Below are positions 9,695 to 18,600 of a stretch of 64,000 nt of DNA, in pieces. The DNA is from Clostridia bacterium (GTDB taxonomy: Bacteria > Bacillota > Clostridia > Lachnospirales > Lachnospiraceae), in assembly GCA_029101305.1 (NCBI GenBank), contig JAQXQS010000150.1:1-64000 (forward strand), read 5' to 3'. The position numbers and the translations under genes were made by a program. Under the pieces are notes generated by a model. The model was given only the letters and a program-made list of their open reading frames with translations, did not search any database and was not told the origin of the DNA. Position 1 is the first letter of the stretch. Every line of letters starts with the position of its first letter.

Positions 9695-10690
9695 ATGAAA
9701 ATCGTAGCCGGGTTAGGTTCCATAGATGAATATATCAGATTTGCAGAGGCTGGCGCAGATGAGTTTTTTTGCGGCTACGTGCCATACTCCTGGACGAAAA
9801 AATATGGCACTGTTCTGCCTCTGAACCGCCGGGAAGTACTCTGCTACAATGTCCAGCTGGGTGCATTTAGCGAGCTGGAAATCCTCTCTGAAATGGTGAA
9901 AAAATACAAAAAACCAGTCCATCTTACCTTTAATTCTCTGTATTATATTCCAGAGCAGTATCCGGAAATTGCACAAATTATCCGGAATTGTATGGAGCTT
10001 GGTTTCAAAAGCTATATCATTGCAGATCCGGCATTGCTGGTATATTTGAGAGAAAATGATATAAACTGTGAGATTCATCTAAGCGGTGAATGTGGTGAAG
10101 TGAACAGTCAGATGGTAAAAACTTTGGGAAAACTAAAGTTGAAACGGGTGATCTTTCACAGGAAAAATACGTTTGAGGATATGAAAGCGGTTGTGGATCA
10201 ATGTGGGAAAAATAGCCTGGAAGGAAACAGTAAAAATAATAAAGAGACAAAAGACATGGAGTTTGAGGCATTTGCTCTGAATGAGAAATGTCAGTTTACC
10301 GGTGCATTTTGCAATTCCCTTCATTGTGATGAGATGGGATATCTTTGCAAGGTTCCTTATGAATTGGGAGTGCAAAAAACAGATAAAAGCACAGATATAA
10401 TGTTAGAAACAAAAATGAATTTGAATAAAGATATGTATGATGACAGCGGCTACCTGTGCGGTGAAACCGGTTGTGGTTTATGTGCGCTTTACCACCTTAA
10501 GCAGGCTGGAATTACGCATTTGAAGCTTGTAGGCAGAGGGAACTACACAGACTATATGGAAAAAGATATCCGTAATCTTCGAATCGCTTTGCAGATATTA
10601 GAGAAATCTGCTTTGGAAGCGGAATTTCAGGAAAAAATGAGATCTGCGCTTTTTCCTGGTGGATGTAGTGGGAACTGTTATTATTTATGA
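9695..10690 (+). CDS. U32 family peptidase-like protein
   Basis: 331 residues. The opening MKIVAGLGSIDEYIRFAEAG followed by DEFFCGY and the later HLSGECGEVN are typical of U32-family barrels. The C-terminal part is cysteine-rich: CGETGCGLCALYHL followed by a Gly-rich LVGRGN, and a final GGCSGNCYYL. The first part fits the U32 pattern in which cysteines bind an iron-sulfur cluster. Members annotated as collagenase-like proteases often turn out to be RNA or cofactor modification enzymes, so protease activity should not be assumed. GGGGAG precedes the ATG. Third gene of the co-oriented 7.3-10.7 kb group. Confidence 0.75.
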   Translation: MKIVAGLGSIDEYIRFAEAGADEFFCGYVPYSWTKKYGTVLPLNRREVLCYNVQLGAFSELEILSEMVKKYKKPVHLTFNSLYYIPEQYPEIAQIIRNCMELGFKSYIIADPALLVYLRENDINCEIHLSGECGEVNSQMVKTLGKLKLKRVIFHRKNTFEDMKAVVDQCGKNSLEGNSKNNKETKDMEFEAFALNEKCQFTGAFCNSLHCDEMGYLCKVPYELGVQKTDKSTDIMLETKMNLNKDMYDDSGYLCGETGCGLCALYHLKQAGITHLKLVGRGNYTDYMEKDIRNLRIALQILEKSALEAEFQEKMRSALFPGGCSGNCYYL

Positions 10691-10702
10691 ACAGTTAATT
10701 TG

Positions 10703-10748
10703 AAAAGGGACAGTAAGACAAGTTTGATTATGTGTCTTACTATCCCTT
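10703..10748. terminator. Bidirectional terminator hairpin
   Basis: GGGACAGTAAGACA and TGTCTTACTATCCC form a 14-base stem with one mismatch, between two convergent genes. The T run is better on the minus-strand side (TTTTCAAATT). Confidence 0.7.
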
Positions 10749-10770
10749 AGAAAATCACCAATGCAACTTA

Positions 10771-12561
10771 TTATCCAATAGGCTCGAAATCAGCAGCCCC
10801 ATGCTTACACAGCGGGCAGATAAAATCATCGGGAAGCTCATCGCCTTCATAAATATATCCGCAGACTTTGCAGACGAAGCCCTTTTTGCCTTCAGTTTCA
10901 GGCTGTGGTTTAACATTTTTCTGGTAATAGGTATAGGTCATAGTATCAAGGTCGTTCATAACCCGGGCTTCTGTGACACTGCAGATGAACATTCCGTGAG
11001 TACCCAGATCTACATACTGCTCCACCTTCAGGGACATAAATGCGTTAATGTATTTGTCCAGGAATACCAGTCCGTTACCGGAACGATAAACCTTCTGTCC
11101 GGCAAATTTATCAACGCTGCGCCCGGTCTGGAAGCCAAACTGCTGGAAAACGGAGAATGGAGCGTCTACAGACAGGCAATTTACATTGAGAACTCCGGTC
11201 TGGCGAATTACATGGTGAGAGTAGTTCGCCTTGTTAATATTTACTGCGATACGGTTCGGAGTGTCGGTGAGCTGGGTCACAGTATTGACGATCAGTCCAT
11301 TGTCCTTTTTGCCGTCATTGGAGGTAACTACATAAAGACCATATCCGATTCTGAAAAGGGCTGTCATATCGTTCTTGTTTGCCAGTTCATCGCTCTGTGC
11401 AATATATTCTTTGCAAAGTTCACTTGCCATAGCCTCCAGCTGATCTTTATTTTCCTGGTTTACTGAGGAAAGTACTTTCACAGTAGTATCCAGCCAGTTG
11501 ATTTTCTTACAATTAGAAAGCATTTCTTTCATAACCTTTGCAGCCAGAGGTGCCCAGGAACCATTTTCGATGATACCCACAGTGCGGTTCTGGAAATTGT
11601 GCTCTACCAGGCGGGTGATGTAGTCGTGCATAAAAGGATAAATACTTGCATTATAGGTTGTGGTAGCCAGTACCAGCTTGCTGTAGCGGAAAGCGTCGGA
11701 CAGAGCAAGTGACATGTCATCTCTTGCAAGATCATATACAACAACTTTTGGACAGTCTTTGCTGCGGAGCTTGTCAGCAAGAATTTCAACGGCTTTTTTC
11801 GTATGACCGTATACAGAAGTATAAGCGATGACGATTCCTTCAGTTTCTGGTGTATAAGAGGACCAGGTGTCATAAAGGCCAATATAATGTCCGAGATTCT
11901 CTGTGAGAACTGGTCCGTGAAGCGGACAAATGATCTGGATATCCAATCCTGCGGCAACCTTCAGCAGCTTCTGAACCTGTACTCCATATTTTCCAACGAT
12001 TCCGATGAAATATCTGCGAGCCTCATCATCCCAGTCTTCCGCTACATCCAAAGCACCGAATTTACCGAAACCGTCTGCGGAGAAAAGAACCTTATCTGTG
12101 CTGTCATAGGTTACCATAACTTCAGGCCAGTGTACCATTGGCGCGAAAACGAAAGTCAGATTATGATTTCCGAGATTGAGGGTGGCTCCATTTGTTACTT
12201 CCAGCTTCTGGCCTTCCAGCTCAAGGCCAAAAAAGTTGTAAATCATACTGAAGGTTTTTGCATTTGCAACAACTGTTGTATCAGGATATACTTTCAGGAA
12301 ATTTGCCACGTTTGCAGCGTGATCCGGTTCCATATGCTGTACGATCAGATAATCTGGTTTGCGGCCTTCCAGGATGCGGTCAACATTATCCAGCCATTCA
12401 TGGGTAAAATTTGCATCTACGGTATCCATGACTGCAATTTTTTCGTCCAGGATAACATAGGAATTGTATGCCATTCCATTTGGCACCTTGTATTGTCCTT
12501 CGAAAAGGTCAATCTGATGATCGTTTACACCTGCATATCGGATGGTATCTGTGATTTTCAT
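10771..12561 (-). CDS. Flavodiiron protein with fused flavin reductase and rubredoxin
   Basis: 596 residues, four modules in order. First is a metallo-beta-lactamase-like diiron domain with ligands H76-x-E78-x-D80-H81, H144, D163 and H215. A flavodoxin domain (from about 243, IAYTSVYGHTKKA) follows, then a flavin-reductase-like FMN domain (about 400-545). The C-terminal rubredoxin (about 560-596) has CKVCG and CPLCKHG iron-binding pairs. The family reduces O2 to water and/or NO to N2O; the fused reductase and rubredoxin would make electron delivery from NAD(P)H self-contained. GGAGACGAAAATCAT precedes the ATG. It is transcribed away from a Crp/Fnr gene, a likely regulator of the oxidative or nitrosative response. 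All diiron ligands are present. Confidence 0.93.
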   Translation of the reverse strand: MKITDTIRYAGVNDHQIDLFEGQYKVPNGMAYNSYVILDEKIAVMDTVDANFTHEWLDNVDRILEGRKPDYLIVQHMEPDHAANVANFLKVYPDTTVVANAKTFSMIYNFFGLELEGQKLEVTNGATLNLGNHNLTFVFAPMVHWPEVMVTYDSTDKVLFSADGFGKFGALDVAEDWDDEARRYFIGIVGKYGVQVQKLLKVAAGLDIQIICPLHGPVLTENLGHYIGLYDTWSSYTPETEGIVIAYTSVYGHTKKAVEILADKLRSKDCPKVVVYDLARDDMSLALSDAFRYSKLVLATTTYNASIYPFMHDYITRLVEHNFQNRTVGIIENGSWAPLAAKVMKEMLSNCKKINWLDTTVKVLSSVNQENKDQLEAMASELCKEYIAQSDELANKNDMTALFRIGYGLYVVTSNDGKKDNGLIVNTVTQLTDTPNRIAVNINKANYSHHVIRQTGVLNVNCLSVDAPFSVFQQFGFQTGRSVDKFAGQKVYRSGNGLVFLDKYINAFMSLKVEQYVDLGTHGMFICSVTEARVMNDLDTMTYTYYQKNVKPQPETEGKKGFVCKVCGYIYEGDELPDDFICPLCKHGAADFEPIG

Positions 12562-12732
12562 ATGATTTTCGTCTCCTTTTTCATGAGATATTTATTGCTA
12601 CTGCTTACAATTTACATAGTAAACGGATATATCTGCTTCCGTAGAAATCGCCATAAATGAAGTCGATTATTATGTTATGCTCTGGCATTTCCTTAATATG
12701 CTTGTAGTATAACCAAATTTTGGAATAAAATC

Positions 12733-12748
12733 TGTTGCAAATACAACA
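12733..12748. promoter_or_regulatory. Candidate Crp/Fnr operator
   Basis: The palindrome TGTTGCAAATACAACA (5-base arms, 6-base centre) lies between the divergent flavodiiron and Crp/Fnr genes and overlaps a possible TTGCAA -35 box. Spacing fits a Crp/Fnr dimer. The rest of 12562-12812 shows nothing else clear. Confidence 0.4.
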
Positions 12749-12812
12749 AAATAATGTATTCTATTTTGTAGTGAACGAAACTTTACAATGTACGAAACGG
12801 AGGATTTTCAGG

Positions 12813-13457
12813 ATGAACCCAGTGACACTTTTTTCATACATAACCCCGGAGGAGCAGGAGCGTATGCGCGTTTGTTTCTGTATGCGTGAGGTTACTTATC
12901 AGAATAATGAAACGATTATGGAATACGCCAGTTCCATGAAGAAGATCGGGCTGATTCTGGAAGGGCAGGCGGCGCTCTATTGCTGCGATGAAGATGGGAA
13001 TCAATATATGCTGGATGATCTGAAAAAGGACAGTGTTTTTGGAGAACCCTTTCTCCTTCCGGAAGAGTCCCAGCACTATTATGTCTGTGCGAAAAAAGAA
13101 ACGAGAGTTCTGTTTATCGACTACGAGCATGTGATCAAGCGTTGCGAAAATGCCTGTAAATTCCACAGCCAGCTGGTCAGCAACCTGCTCCAGATGATCG
13201 CCATGCGCGCCAGTCAGCAGGCCAGCCGGATTTATGTGCTTTCAAGGAGCTCCACCCGGAAGAAAATTATGGCATATCTGAACTCGGTTGCGGCAGAAAA
13301 ACAAAGCGCCTGCTTTATTTTGCCTATGTCTTATACAACTCTGGCAGAATATCTTAGTGTAGACCGCAGCGCAATGATGCGGGAACTGAAAAAACTGGCA
13401 GATGAAGGCATCATAGAAAAAGATGGGAAAAAAATACGGATTTTAGCTGGAAAATAA
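12813..13457 (+). CDS. Crp/Fnr-family transcriptional regulator
   Basis: 214 residues from the ATG at 12813, chosen because GGAGGA (12799-12804) precedes it; the upstream in-frame extension has no such site. An N-terminal cyclic-nucleotide-binding-like beta-roll (about 20-115) is followed by a dimer helix and a C-terminal winged helix-turn-helix (about 140-214, MSYTTLAEYLSVDRSAMMRE). Cysteines near the N-terminus (CFCM) and in the roll (YCC, C101) could sense redox, but the four-cysteine Fnr cluster pattern is not obvious. Divergence from the flavodiiron gene suggests it controls O2 or NO stress defence (inference). Confidence 0.85.
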   Translation: MNPVTLFSYITPEEQERMRVCFCMREVTYQNNETIMEYASSMKKIGLILEGQAALYCCDEDGNQYMLDDLKKDSVFGEPFLLPEESQHYYVCAKKETRVLFIDYEHVIKRCENACKFHSQLVSNLLQMIAMRASQQASRIYVLSRSSTRKKIMAYLNSVAAEKQSACFILPMSYTTLAEYLSVDRSAMMRELKKLADEGIIEKDGKKIRILAGK

Positions 13458-13459
13458 AG

Positions 13460-14155
13460 TTATGTTACATAAGTGCTGATTTTTTCCTGTGCCAGTTTAT
13501 ATTGTTCCAGAGACATAACAACTTTTCCCTTACGAGTATGAATAAGTCCGTCCTCTTTTAGCTTGGCGATTGTCCGGTTGATGGTTTTTACTGTCATTCC
13601 CAGTTCTTCGCGGATTCCTTCCCGGGTCTTTTTTAACACAATTTCGCCAGTCTCTTCAATATGGTGGTTAGATGCATATTTCAGCAGATAATCCAGGAAA
13701 AGAAAGGTCGGGGGATAAAAAAGTTTAGCCCCACGGTTGTAAGAGGAACGGTATAGCTTGTAGGCGATTTTGTGAGCAACAAGCCGGAGCAGATGGATGT
13801 CCTGGGAAATCCACATTTCAAAATCCGCTCTGGAAATCATGAAGACAATGCATTCTGTCAATGTTTCAATAGAAACGGAGGTAGTGGCTTTTTCGGCCAG
13901 AATGGCAACTTCGCCGATAAAATCAATTGCTTCATTCTTTTCAATCATAAAAATATTGCCATTTTCAAATTCATTGATTACCCGGTGATCTCCGCTGACT
14001 ACAATGCCAAAATAATCAAGGGCGTAATCTTTTTGATGGATGATTGTTCCCGGAGGAAATTTGCGGATCGTGTACCTGGATTTCAGTTCCTCTGGCATAT
14101 ATTTGAAGTAGGTTTCCACGTCAGGATAGGTTTTTATCAGCTCTTCAAGTGTCAT
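13460..14155 (-). CDS. Crp/Fnr-family transcriptional regulator
   Basis: 231 residues. The cNMP-binding-like domain (about 25-120, FPPGTIIHQKDYALDYFGIV) is followed by a C-terminal helix-turn-helix (about 165-215, TREGIREELGMTVKTINRTI). It ends two bases from the convergent Crp/Fnr gene, but the two proteins are only distantly similar. Its 5' end faces the DUF3100/amidohydrolase genes across 361 bases, so it may regulate that module (inference). GGAGG lies before the ATG on the minus strand. Confidence 0.88.
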   Translation of the reverse strand: MTLEELIKTYPDVETYFKYMPEELKSRYTIRKFPPGTIIHQKDYALDYFGIVVSGDHRVINEFENGNIFMIEKNEAIDFIGEVAILAEKATTSVSIETLTECIVFMISRADFEMWISQDIHLLRLVAHKIAYKLYRSSYNRGAKLFYPPTFLFLDYLLKYASNHHIEETGEIVLKKTREGIREELGMTVKTINRTIAKLKEDGLIHTRKGKVVMSLEQYKLAQEKISTYVT

Positions 14156-14516
14156 ATAAGAACCTCCATTTGCTCATATCTTATACAGAAAATTATACCA
14201 TGATTTTTAGAAAAATTTAATAAAAACATCCATTTGTCCTTTTTTTATCCTGAAAAAAAGCGTAAAGTGCCTGGTGTGAAGGAGCTGAAATTTTTGCGGT
14301 TCCAAATGAAAAACACTGCTATGCAGTTATAACGGCGGTTTTCTGCATCCAACCAGTTGCTTACCTAAAGTATGCGAGAGAAACAGAATGCTTTGTGAAG
14401 TTGTTCATGAGCAGTTGAAATGTTTTTCAAACACGCTCTACTTAAGGAATGGGAGCCCCGGAGAATTGCCGCGAATGTTACTGTTTAGAAACAAACACAC
14501 ATCAGGGAGGAAAGAA
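14156..14516. other. Gene-free divergent intergenic region
   Basis: It holds the divergent promoters of the Crp/Fnr and DUF3100 genes and a copy of the dispersed AAACACGCTC repeat at 14411-14440. A moderate stem (CTGCTATGCAG, 14318-14328, and TTCTGCAT nearby) is present. No riboswitch class was recognised. Confidence 0.4.
14411..14440 (+). repeat. Dispersed AAACACGCTC repeat, copy 2
   Basis: GTTGAAATGTTTTTCAAACA followed by CGCTCTA matches the core of the family seen near 37.2 and 63.7 kb. It is intergenic. Confidence 0.55.
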
Positions 14517-15368
14517 ATGAAGCAACAGGAGTTTATGTATTCAGGCCTTGGCGAGCGCCTGAAAAAAGAATGGAAAATCTACCTCGCCGCATTGATCTTT
14601 ATTGTGATCGCTGATTCCATCGGCCAGATCAAGGTACCGTTGGGACCGGGAACACTGATTCTGTTTCCTATCTTTTATTCTATTTTTCTTGGAATCCTTT
14701 CGGGACCGCAGGTACTGAAAGTTTTTAAGAAGCCCGAAGTAAAAGCAGCCTCAAAACTTGTTATCGTATGTATTTGTCCTTTTATTGCAAAGCTTGGAAT
14801 TAACGCAGGTGCAAGTATAGAGACAGTTATTTCCGCAGGACCGGCACTGCTTCTTCAGGAGTTTGGAAACCTGGGAACTATATTTTTATCTCTTCCGATT
14901 GCTCTTCTTTTCGGATTGAAAAGAGAAGCAGTTGGTGCATGTCATTCCATCAACAGAGAGACAAACCTGGCGCTTATGCAGGACATGTTTGGCCCGGATT
15001 CAGCGGAAGCCCGTGGAAGTCTTTCTATCTACATTATTGGTGGAATGGTAGGAACTATTTTCTTTGGATTTATGGCAACTGTAATTGCATCTACCGGAAT
15101 CTTTCATCCATATGCCCTTGGAATGGCATCTGGTGTTGGGGCTGGAATCATGATGGCTTCTGCTACAGCAAGCCTATCCGCAATGTTCCCGGCTATGGCA
15201 GATCAGATTTCCGCATTGGCAAGTGCCAGTGAGACGATTTCTGGAATTGACGGAATTTATATGGCAATCTTTATTGGTGTACCTTTATGCAACTGGCTCT
15301 ACAGAGTCCTGGAGCCGAAACTTGGTCCGATTCATGATAAATTTGCAAAAAAGGAGACAAATAAATGA
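14517..15368 (+). CDS. DUF3100-family integral membrane protein
   Basis: 283 residues from the ATG at 14517, which has GGGAGG before it; the in-frame extension upstream carries intergenic repeat sequence and is not used. About eight hydrophobic helices. The segment LKREAVGACHSINRETNLAL matches my recollection of DUF3100 proteins. The stop overlaps the next start in ATGA, so the two membrane proteins are translationally coupled. Followed by an amidohydrolase and a TSUP exporter gene. Inferred role: half of a two-subunit transporter for the amidohydrolase substrate; biochemical function unknown. Confidence 0.75.
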   Translation: MKQQEFMYSGLGERLKKEWKIYLAALIFIVIADSIGQIKVPLGPGTLILFPIFYSIFLGILSGPQVLKVFKKPEVKAASKLVIVCICPFIAKLGINAGASIETVISAGPALLLQEFGNLGTIFLSLPIALLFGLKREAVGACHSINRETNLALMQDMFGPDSAEARGSLSIYIIGGMVGTIFFGFMATVIASTGIFHPYALGMASGVGAGIMMASATASLSAMFPAMADQISALASASETISGIDGIYMAIFIGVPLCNWLYRVLEPKLGPIHDKFAKKETNK

Positions 15369-15811
15369 GATATATAGAGTGGGCAGTTATGTTTCTTGTA
15401 GCAGGTCTTGGTATTGCACTTGCGAATTTTGTTGGTTTTCAGGTAAGCTTTGTGGATTCTCTTCCGGGACTCGCGATTCTGCTTCTGATTTCACTGGCAG
15501 CAGTGGTGATTAGTAAGATTGTTCCTCTTAAGCTTCCAGTAATTGCATATTGTTCTCTTCTGGGACTGTTTCTGGCTTGTCCTTTAAGCCCGATCAGAGA
15601 TTTCGTTATTGAGTCTGCTGGAAAAATCAATTTTACAGCGCCTTTGACTATGGTTGGCGCATACGCTGGAATTTCCATCAGCGACCAGCTGAAAGAGTTT
15701 GCGAAACAGGGATGGAAAATGCTGATTATTGCGGCACTTGTTATGATCGGAACATTTACATTTTCTGCAATTATTGCGCAGGCTGGCTTATCGCTGACAG
15801 GGGTAATCTGA
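15365..15811 (+). CDS. Small membrane protein, partner of the DUF3100 protein
   Basis: 148 residues, four to five hydrophobic segments with a short cytoplasmic loop (SDQLKEFAKQGWK). The start overlaps the DUF3100 stop (ATGA), a strong sign of a stoichiometric complex. I do not recognise a named family. A short stem (GCGGATC/GATCCGC) and T-rich tail at 15819-15844 follow, possibly a weak terminator. Confidence 0.75.
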   Translation: MRYIEWAVMFLVAGLGIALANFVGFQVSFVDSLPGLAILLLISLAAVVISKIVPLKLPVIAYCSLLGLFLACPLSPIRDFVIESAGKINFTAPLTMVGAYAGISISDQLKEFAKQGWKMLIIAALVMIGTFTFSAIIAQAGLSLTGVI

Positions 15812-15966
15812 TAACAGGGCGGATCTTTATGGATCCGCTTTATTGCTATTTTATGTGCTGGATGTTGTTACCCGGACGCGATTTTACAATGTATATTCAC
15901 CGCCATGCGGAGCAACGTTCCGGTGAGCTAATTAGCAAAACTATACAAATGTGAAATGAGGAAAAG

Positions 15967-17334
15967 ATGAAAGAGAAGATAACTTGCGATGTACTGATAA
16001 AAAATACGTCTTATCTGGATGAAAATTATTATGTTCAGGATAAGGTTTCTATTGCAATTTCAGAGGGAAAAATACTGAAAATAGTAAAAGAAAAAGGCAA
16101 GAAAAAGTTCGCCGGAGAAGTTGCAAAGCAGATGGAAGACGAATGTTTTTCTGAATCAGATTTTCTGTCGACTGAGACTATTAACGGTGAAAATCTCCTC
16201 TGGATGCCCGGTCTTGTGGATGGTCATATGCACACAGGACAGCAGCTCTTGAAAGGAGCGGTTCTGGACGAACTTCCTATGATCTGGACGCGCATCATGC
16301 TTCCCTTTGAAAGCACTCTTACTCCGGAGAAAATGCGTCTTTCAGCAGAACTGGCAGCATTGGAAATGATCAAAAATGGAACAACCGGATTTATTGATGC
16401 AGGAAGTTACTACATGGAAGAGGCTGCCAGGGTGTACCAGCAATCCGGACTTCGCGGAGCACTTTCCCATTCTGCCATGGATCAGGGGAATTTTCCTGAT
16501 TCAATCCGTCAGACAACGGCAGAGGTTTTGGAAACAGAAGACCACCTTTTCGAAGAATTTCATGGAAAGGGAAATCTGAAAATTTTCTATTCCCTTCGTG
16601 CATTGATGAATTGTTCTCAGGATCTGATCGAGAAAACAGCGGCAAGAGCCAGTGAGAGAGACACTTTTTTTCAGGCGCATATGAATGAATATGCGGGAGA
16701 AGTGAATTATACTCTGGAGAAATATAAGATGCGCCCGGTAGAATATCTGGATTCCCTTCATGTATTAAATGACCGCTTTGTTGCTGCCCATGGAATCATG
16801 CTTTCTCCACAGGAACGTGCACTTCTGGCTGAAAAAGGTGGAAAAGTGGTGCACTGTCCGTTTAGTAATTGTGGAAAAGGTGTTCCAAATACTCCGGATC
16901 TTCTGGAAAGAGGAATTTCGGTAGGACTTGGAACAGACGGAGCAGCCCACGGCGGACTAAGTCTTTGGAATGAGATGAAGATTTTCCGTTCTGTGATGAA
17001 TGCCTTCTGGGGTGTGAAAAATGCAGACCCGGCAGTTATGCCTGCGAAGAAAATCCTGGAGATAGTGACAAGAAACGGAGCTGTTGCATTGGGAGAAGAG
17101 CAGTCTGGGTTGTTAAAAGAAGGATTTAAGGCAGATATGATTTCCATTAACTGGAATCAGCCCCAGCTTTTTGCTACAAATAATCGTGTAAATACGCTTC
17201 TGGAGTGTGTGTGCGGAAATGATGTAAACGATAGTATTGTAGGTGGAAAAATCCTTATGAGAAACCGCCAGGTGCAGACGCTGGATGAGGAGAAGATTAT
17301 GTGGCAGGCAAAAGAATATTTTGCTGCATTATAA
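15967..17334 (+). CDS. Amidohydrolase of the TrzA/AtzA (cytosine deaminase-like) family
   Basis: 455 residues. The metal-dependent hydrolase fold is clear from PGLVDGHMHTG (H87, H89), QAHMNE (H238), AAHGIML (H275) and GLGTDGAAHGG (D324), the usual one-metal ligand set. Relatives deaminate or dechlorinate heterocycles (guanine, S-adenosylhomocysteine, N-ethylammeline, atrazine); the substrate here cannot be assigned. It follows the DUF3100 membrane pair by 155 bases and precedes a TSUP exporter, suggesting uptake, hydrolysis and export of a product. GAGG lies five bases before the ATG. Confidence 0.87.
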   Translation: MKEKITCDVLIKNTSYLDENYYVQDKVSIAISEGKILKIVKEKGKKKFAGEVAKQMEDECFSESDFLSTETINGENLLWMPGLVDGHMHTGQQLLKGAVLDELPMIWTRIMLPFESTLTPEKMRLSAELAALEMIKNGTTGFIDAGSYYMEEAARVYQQSGLRGALSHSAMDQGNFPDSIRQTTAEVLETEDHLFEEFHGKGNLKIFYSLRALMNCSQDLIEKTAARASERDTFFQAHMNEYAGEVNYTLEKYKMRPVEYLDSLHVLNDRFVAAHGIMLSPQERALLAEKGGKVVHCPFSNCGKGVPNTPDLLERGISVGLGTDGAAHGGLSLWNEMKIFRSVMNAFWGVKNADPAVMPAKKILEIVTRNGAVALGEEQSGLLKEGFKADMISINWNQPQLFATNNRVNTLLECVCGNDVNDSIVGGKILMRNRQVQTLDEEKIMWQAKEYFAAL

Positions 17335-17422
17335 AGTTTGTGAAAGTAGATAAATATGAGCAGATGAGACGAATGATCTGTTTACCATAATATTTGGAAG
17401 TAGAAGTGAGGAAAATGAAAAA

Positions 17423-18217
17423 TTGGGTGAATTAACAATATTGACGATCATTATTATCGCAGTTGCAAATATGGCAGTAGGCGGTTGCATCGGAATCTGC
17501 GGAATTGCCGGATTCCTTTTGCCTATGCTTTATACTGGTGGGCTGGGTTTTGATGTAACCTATGCGTTGGCACTTAGCTTCCTGGCCTTTCTTGTATCTG
17601 GGATTATCGGTTCCCGGAACTACTACAAGGCTGGAAATCTGGATGTGAAAATGTCCGTAAAGCTTGGGTTTGGCAGCCTGATCGGTGCGGTGGGAGGCGT
17701 TTTTCTTCAGTCATTGATCGAGAAGAGTACGGCGAAGACCATTCTTTACCTGGTGGTGCTGTTTTCCGGGGCATCCATACTGGTAAGAATGTGGAATGAG
17801 AAAAAACGGGAAAAGAGCAATTCAAACAAAGTATCAACTGAAATCGCTTCCAGCACGCTTACCGACAACATGGCCTTTCTTCTCGTACTCGGCATCGTCA
17901 CTGGCGCTATTTGTTCCCTCTCCGGAGCCGGAGGCCCCGTCCTTGTCATGCCTCTGCTTGTAGCTTGTGGTGTCTCTGCCAGAATTGCAGTTGGTGTGGC
18001 ACTTTTTGACTCCGTATTCATCGCCATCCCAGCCTGCATCGGCTATCTTTCCCGAATTAACTGGATAAGCGTGATGGGTCTTCTGGCTTTGATTATTGTA
18101 ACTCACGGTATCGGCGTCTGGCTTGGCAGCCGCTTCGCCGGAAAAGTCCCAGTCCAGGGCCTGAAGATTTTCGTGGCGGTATTTTCGGTGTGTATTGCAA
18201 TCTATATGCTATTGTAA
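17423..18217 (+). CDS. TSUP (TauE/SafE) family anion permease
   Basis: 264 residues, about eight hydrophobic helices with two related halves; GGCIGICGIAGFLLPML opens the first and GAICSLSGAGGPVLVMPLL the second, as in TauE/SafE proteins that move sulfite, sulfonates or other small organic anions. The only in-frame start is TTG at 17423. An ATG at 17415 with GAGG upstream is out of frame by one base across a run of five A, so a frameshift or sequence error at the start is possible. Last gene of the DUF3100/amidohydrolase group. Confidence 0.85.
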   Translation: MGELTILTIIIIAVANMAVGGCIGICGIAGFLLPMLYTGGLGFDVTYALALSFLAFLVSGIIGSRNYYKAGNLDVKMSVKLGFGSLIGAVGGVFLQSLIEKSTAKTILYLVVLFSGASILVRMWNEKKREKSNSNKVSTEIASSTLTDNMAFLLVLGIVTGAICSLSGAGGPVLVMPLLVACGVSARIAVGVALFDSVFIAIPACIGYLSRINWISVMGLLALIIVTHGIGVWLGSRFAGKVPVQGLKIFVAVFSVCIAIYMLL

Positions 18218-18237
18218 GAATGTATGTTAAGCCAGCC

Positions 18238-18259
18238 TTAGAGCCTGTTTGAAAAAATT
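18238..18259 (-). repeat. Dispersed repeat, fragment (copy 3)
   Basis: Minus-strand reading gives AATTTTTTCAAACAGGCTCT, matching the AAACAGGCTC variant also seen at 32.4 and 47.15 kb. It starts about 20 bases after the TSUP stop. Confidence 0.45.
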
Positions 18260-18268
18260 ATAAAAATG

Positions 18269-18320
18269 AAAGCTCCATTCAGAAATGCTGCACAAAGGCG
18301 CCACCTGACTGGAGCTTTTT
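18269..18320 (+). terminator. Terminator after TSUP gene
   Basis: AAAGCTCCA and TGGAGCTTT arms, a long loop, then TTTTT. The long loop makes it a moderate prediction. Confidence 0.6.
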
Positions 18321-18600
18321 GATATGTCAGGAAGAACAGGATAATATTTATTTTTTACTGATTGACTTAGCCTGTACTTGAGAGTTATACTAAATCAATC
18401 AGATATCTGAAAATCATTTGGAACTTCAATTTAAGCTCTAATTTTGTCAGTGTGGTCAGATCGACCAGATAACTCATTTTAATAACATAAATAGGAATAA
18501 AGTACTTGTATTAGTATGACTATGGATATATAATAAAAATATAAATTATATATTAATAGGAAATGCCGACGAATAAGTACAATATTCCGGGAAGGAGCTT

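Larger units (their letters stand above)
18218..18600. other. Gene-free region after TSUP gene
   Basis: It contains a minus-orientation fragment of the dispersed repeat (18238-18259), a terminator (18269-18320) and then AT-rich DNA leading to the Rpn-like gene. Nothing else was recognised. Confidence 0.4.

Noticed and set aside
10732..12660. Plus-strand frames opposite the flavodiiron gene
   Set aside because: They are shadows of a gene with all diiron ligands and a rubredoxin motif; no start signals.
14156..14516. Purine or other riboswitch before the DUF3100 gene
   Set aside because: No conserved core of a known class could be recognised by eye, so no call was made.
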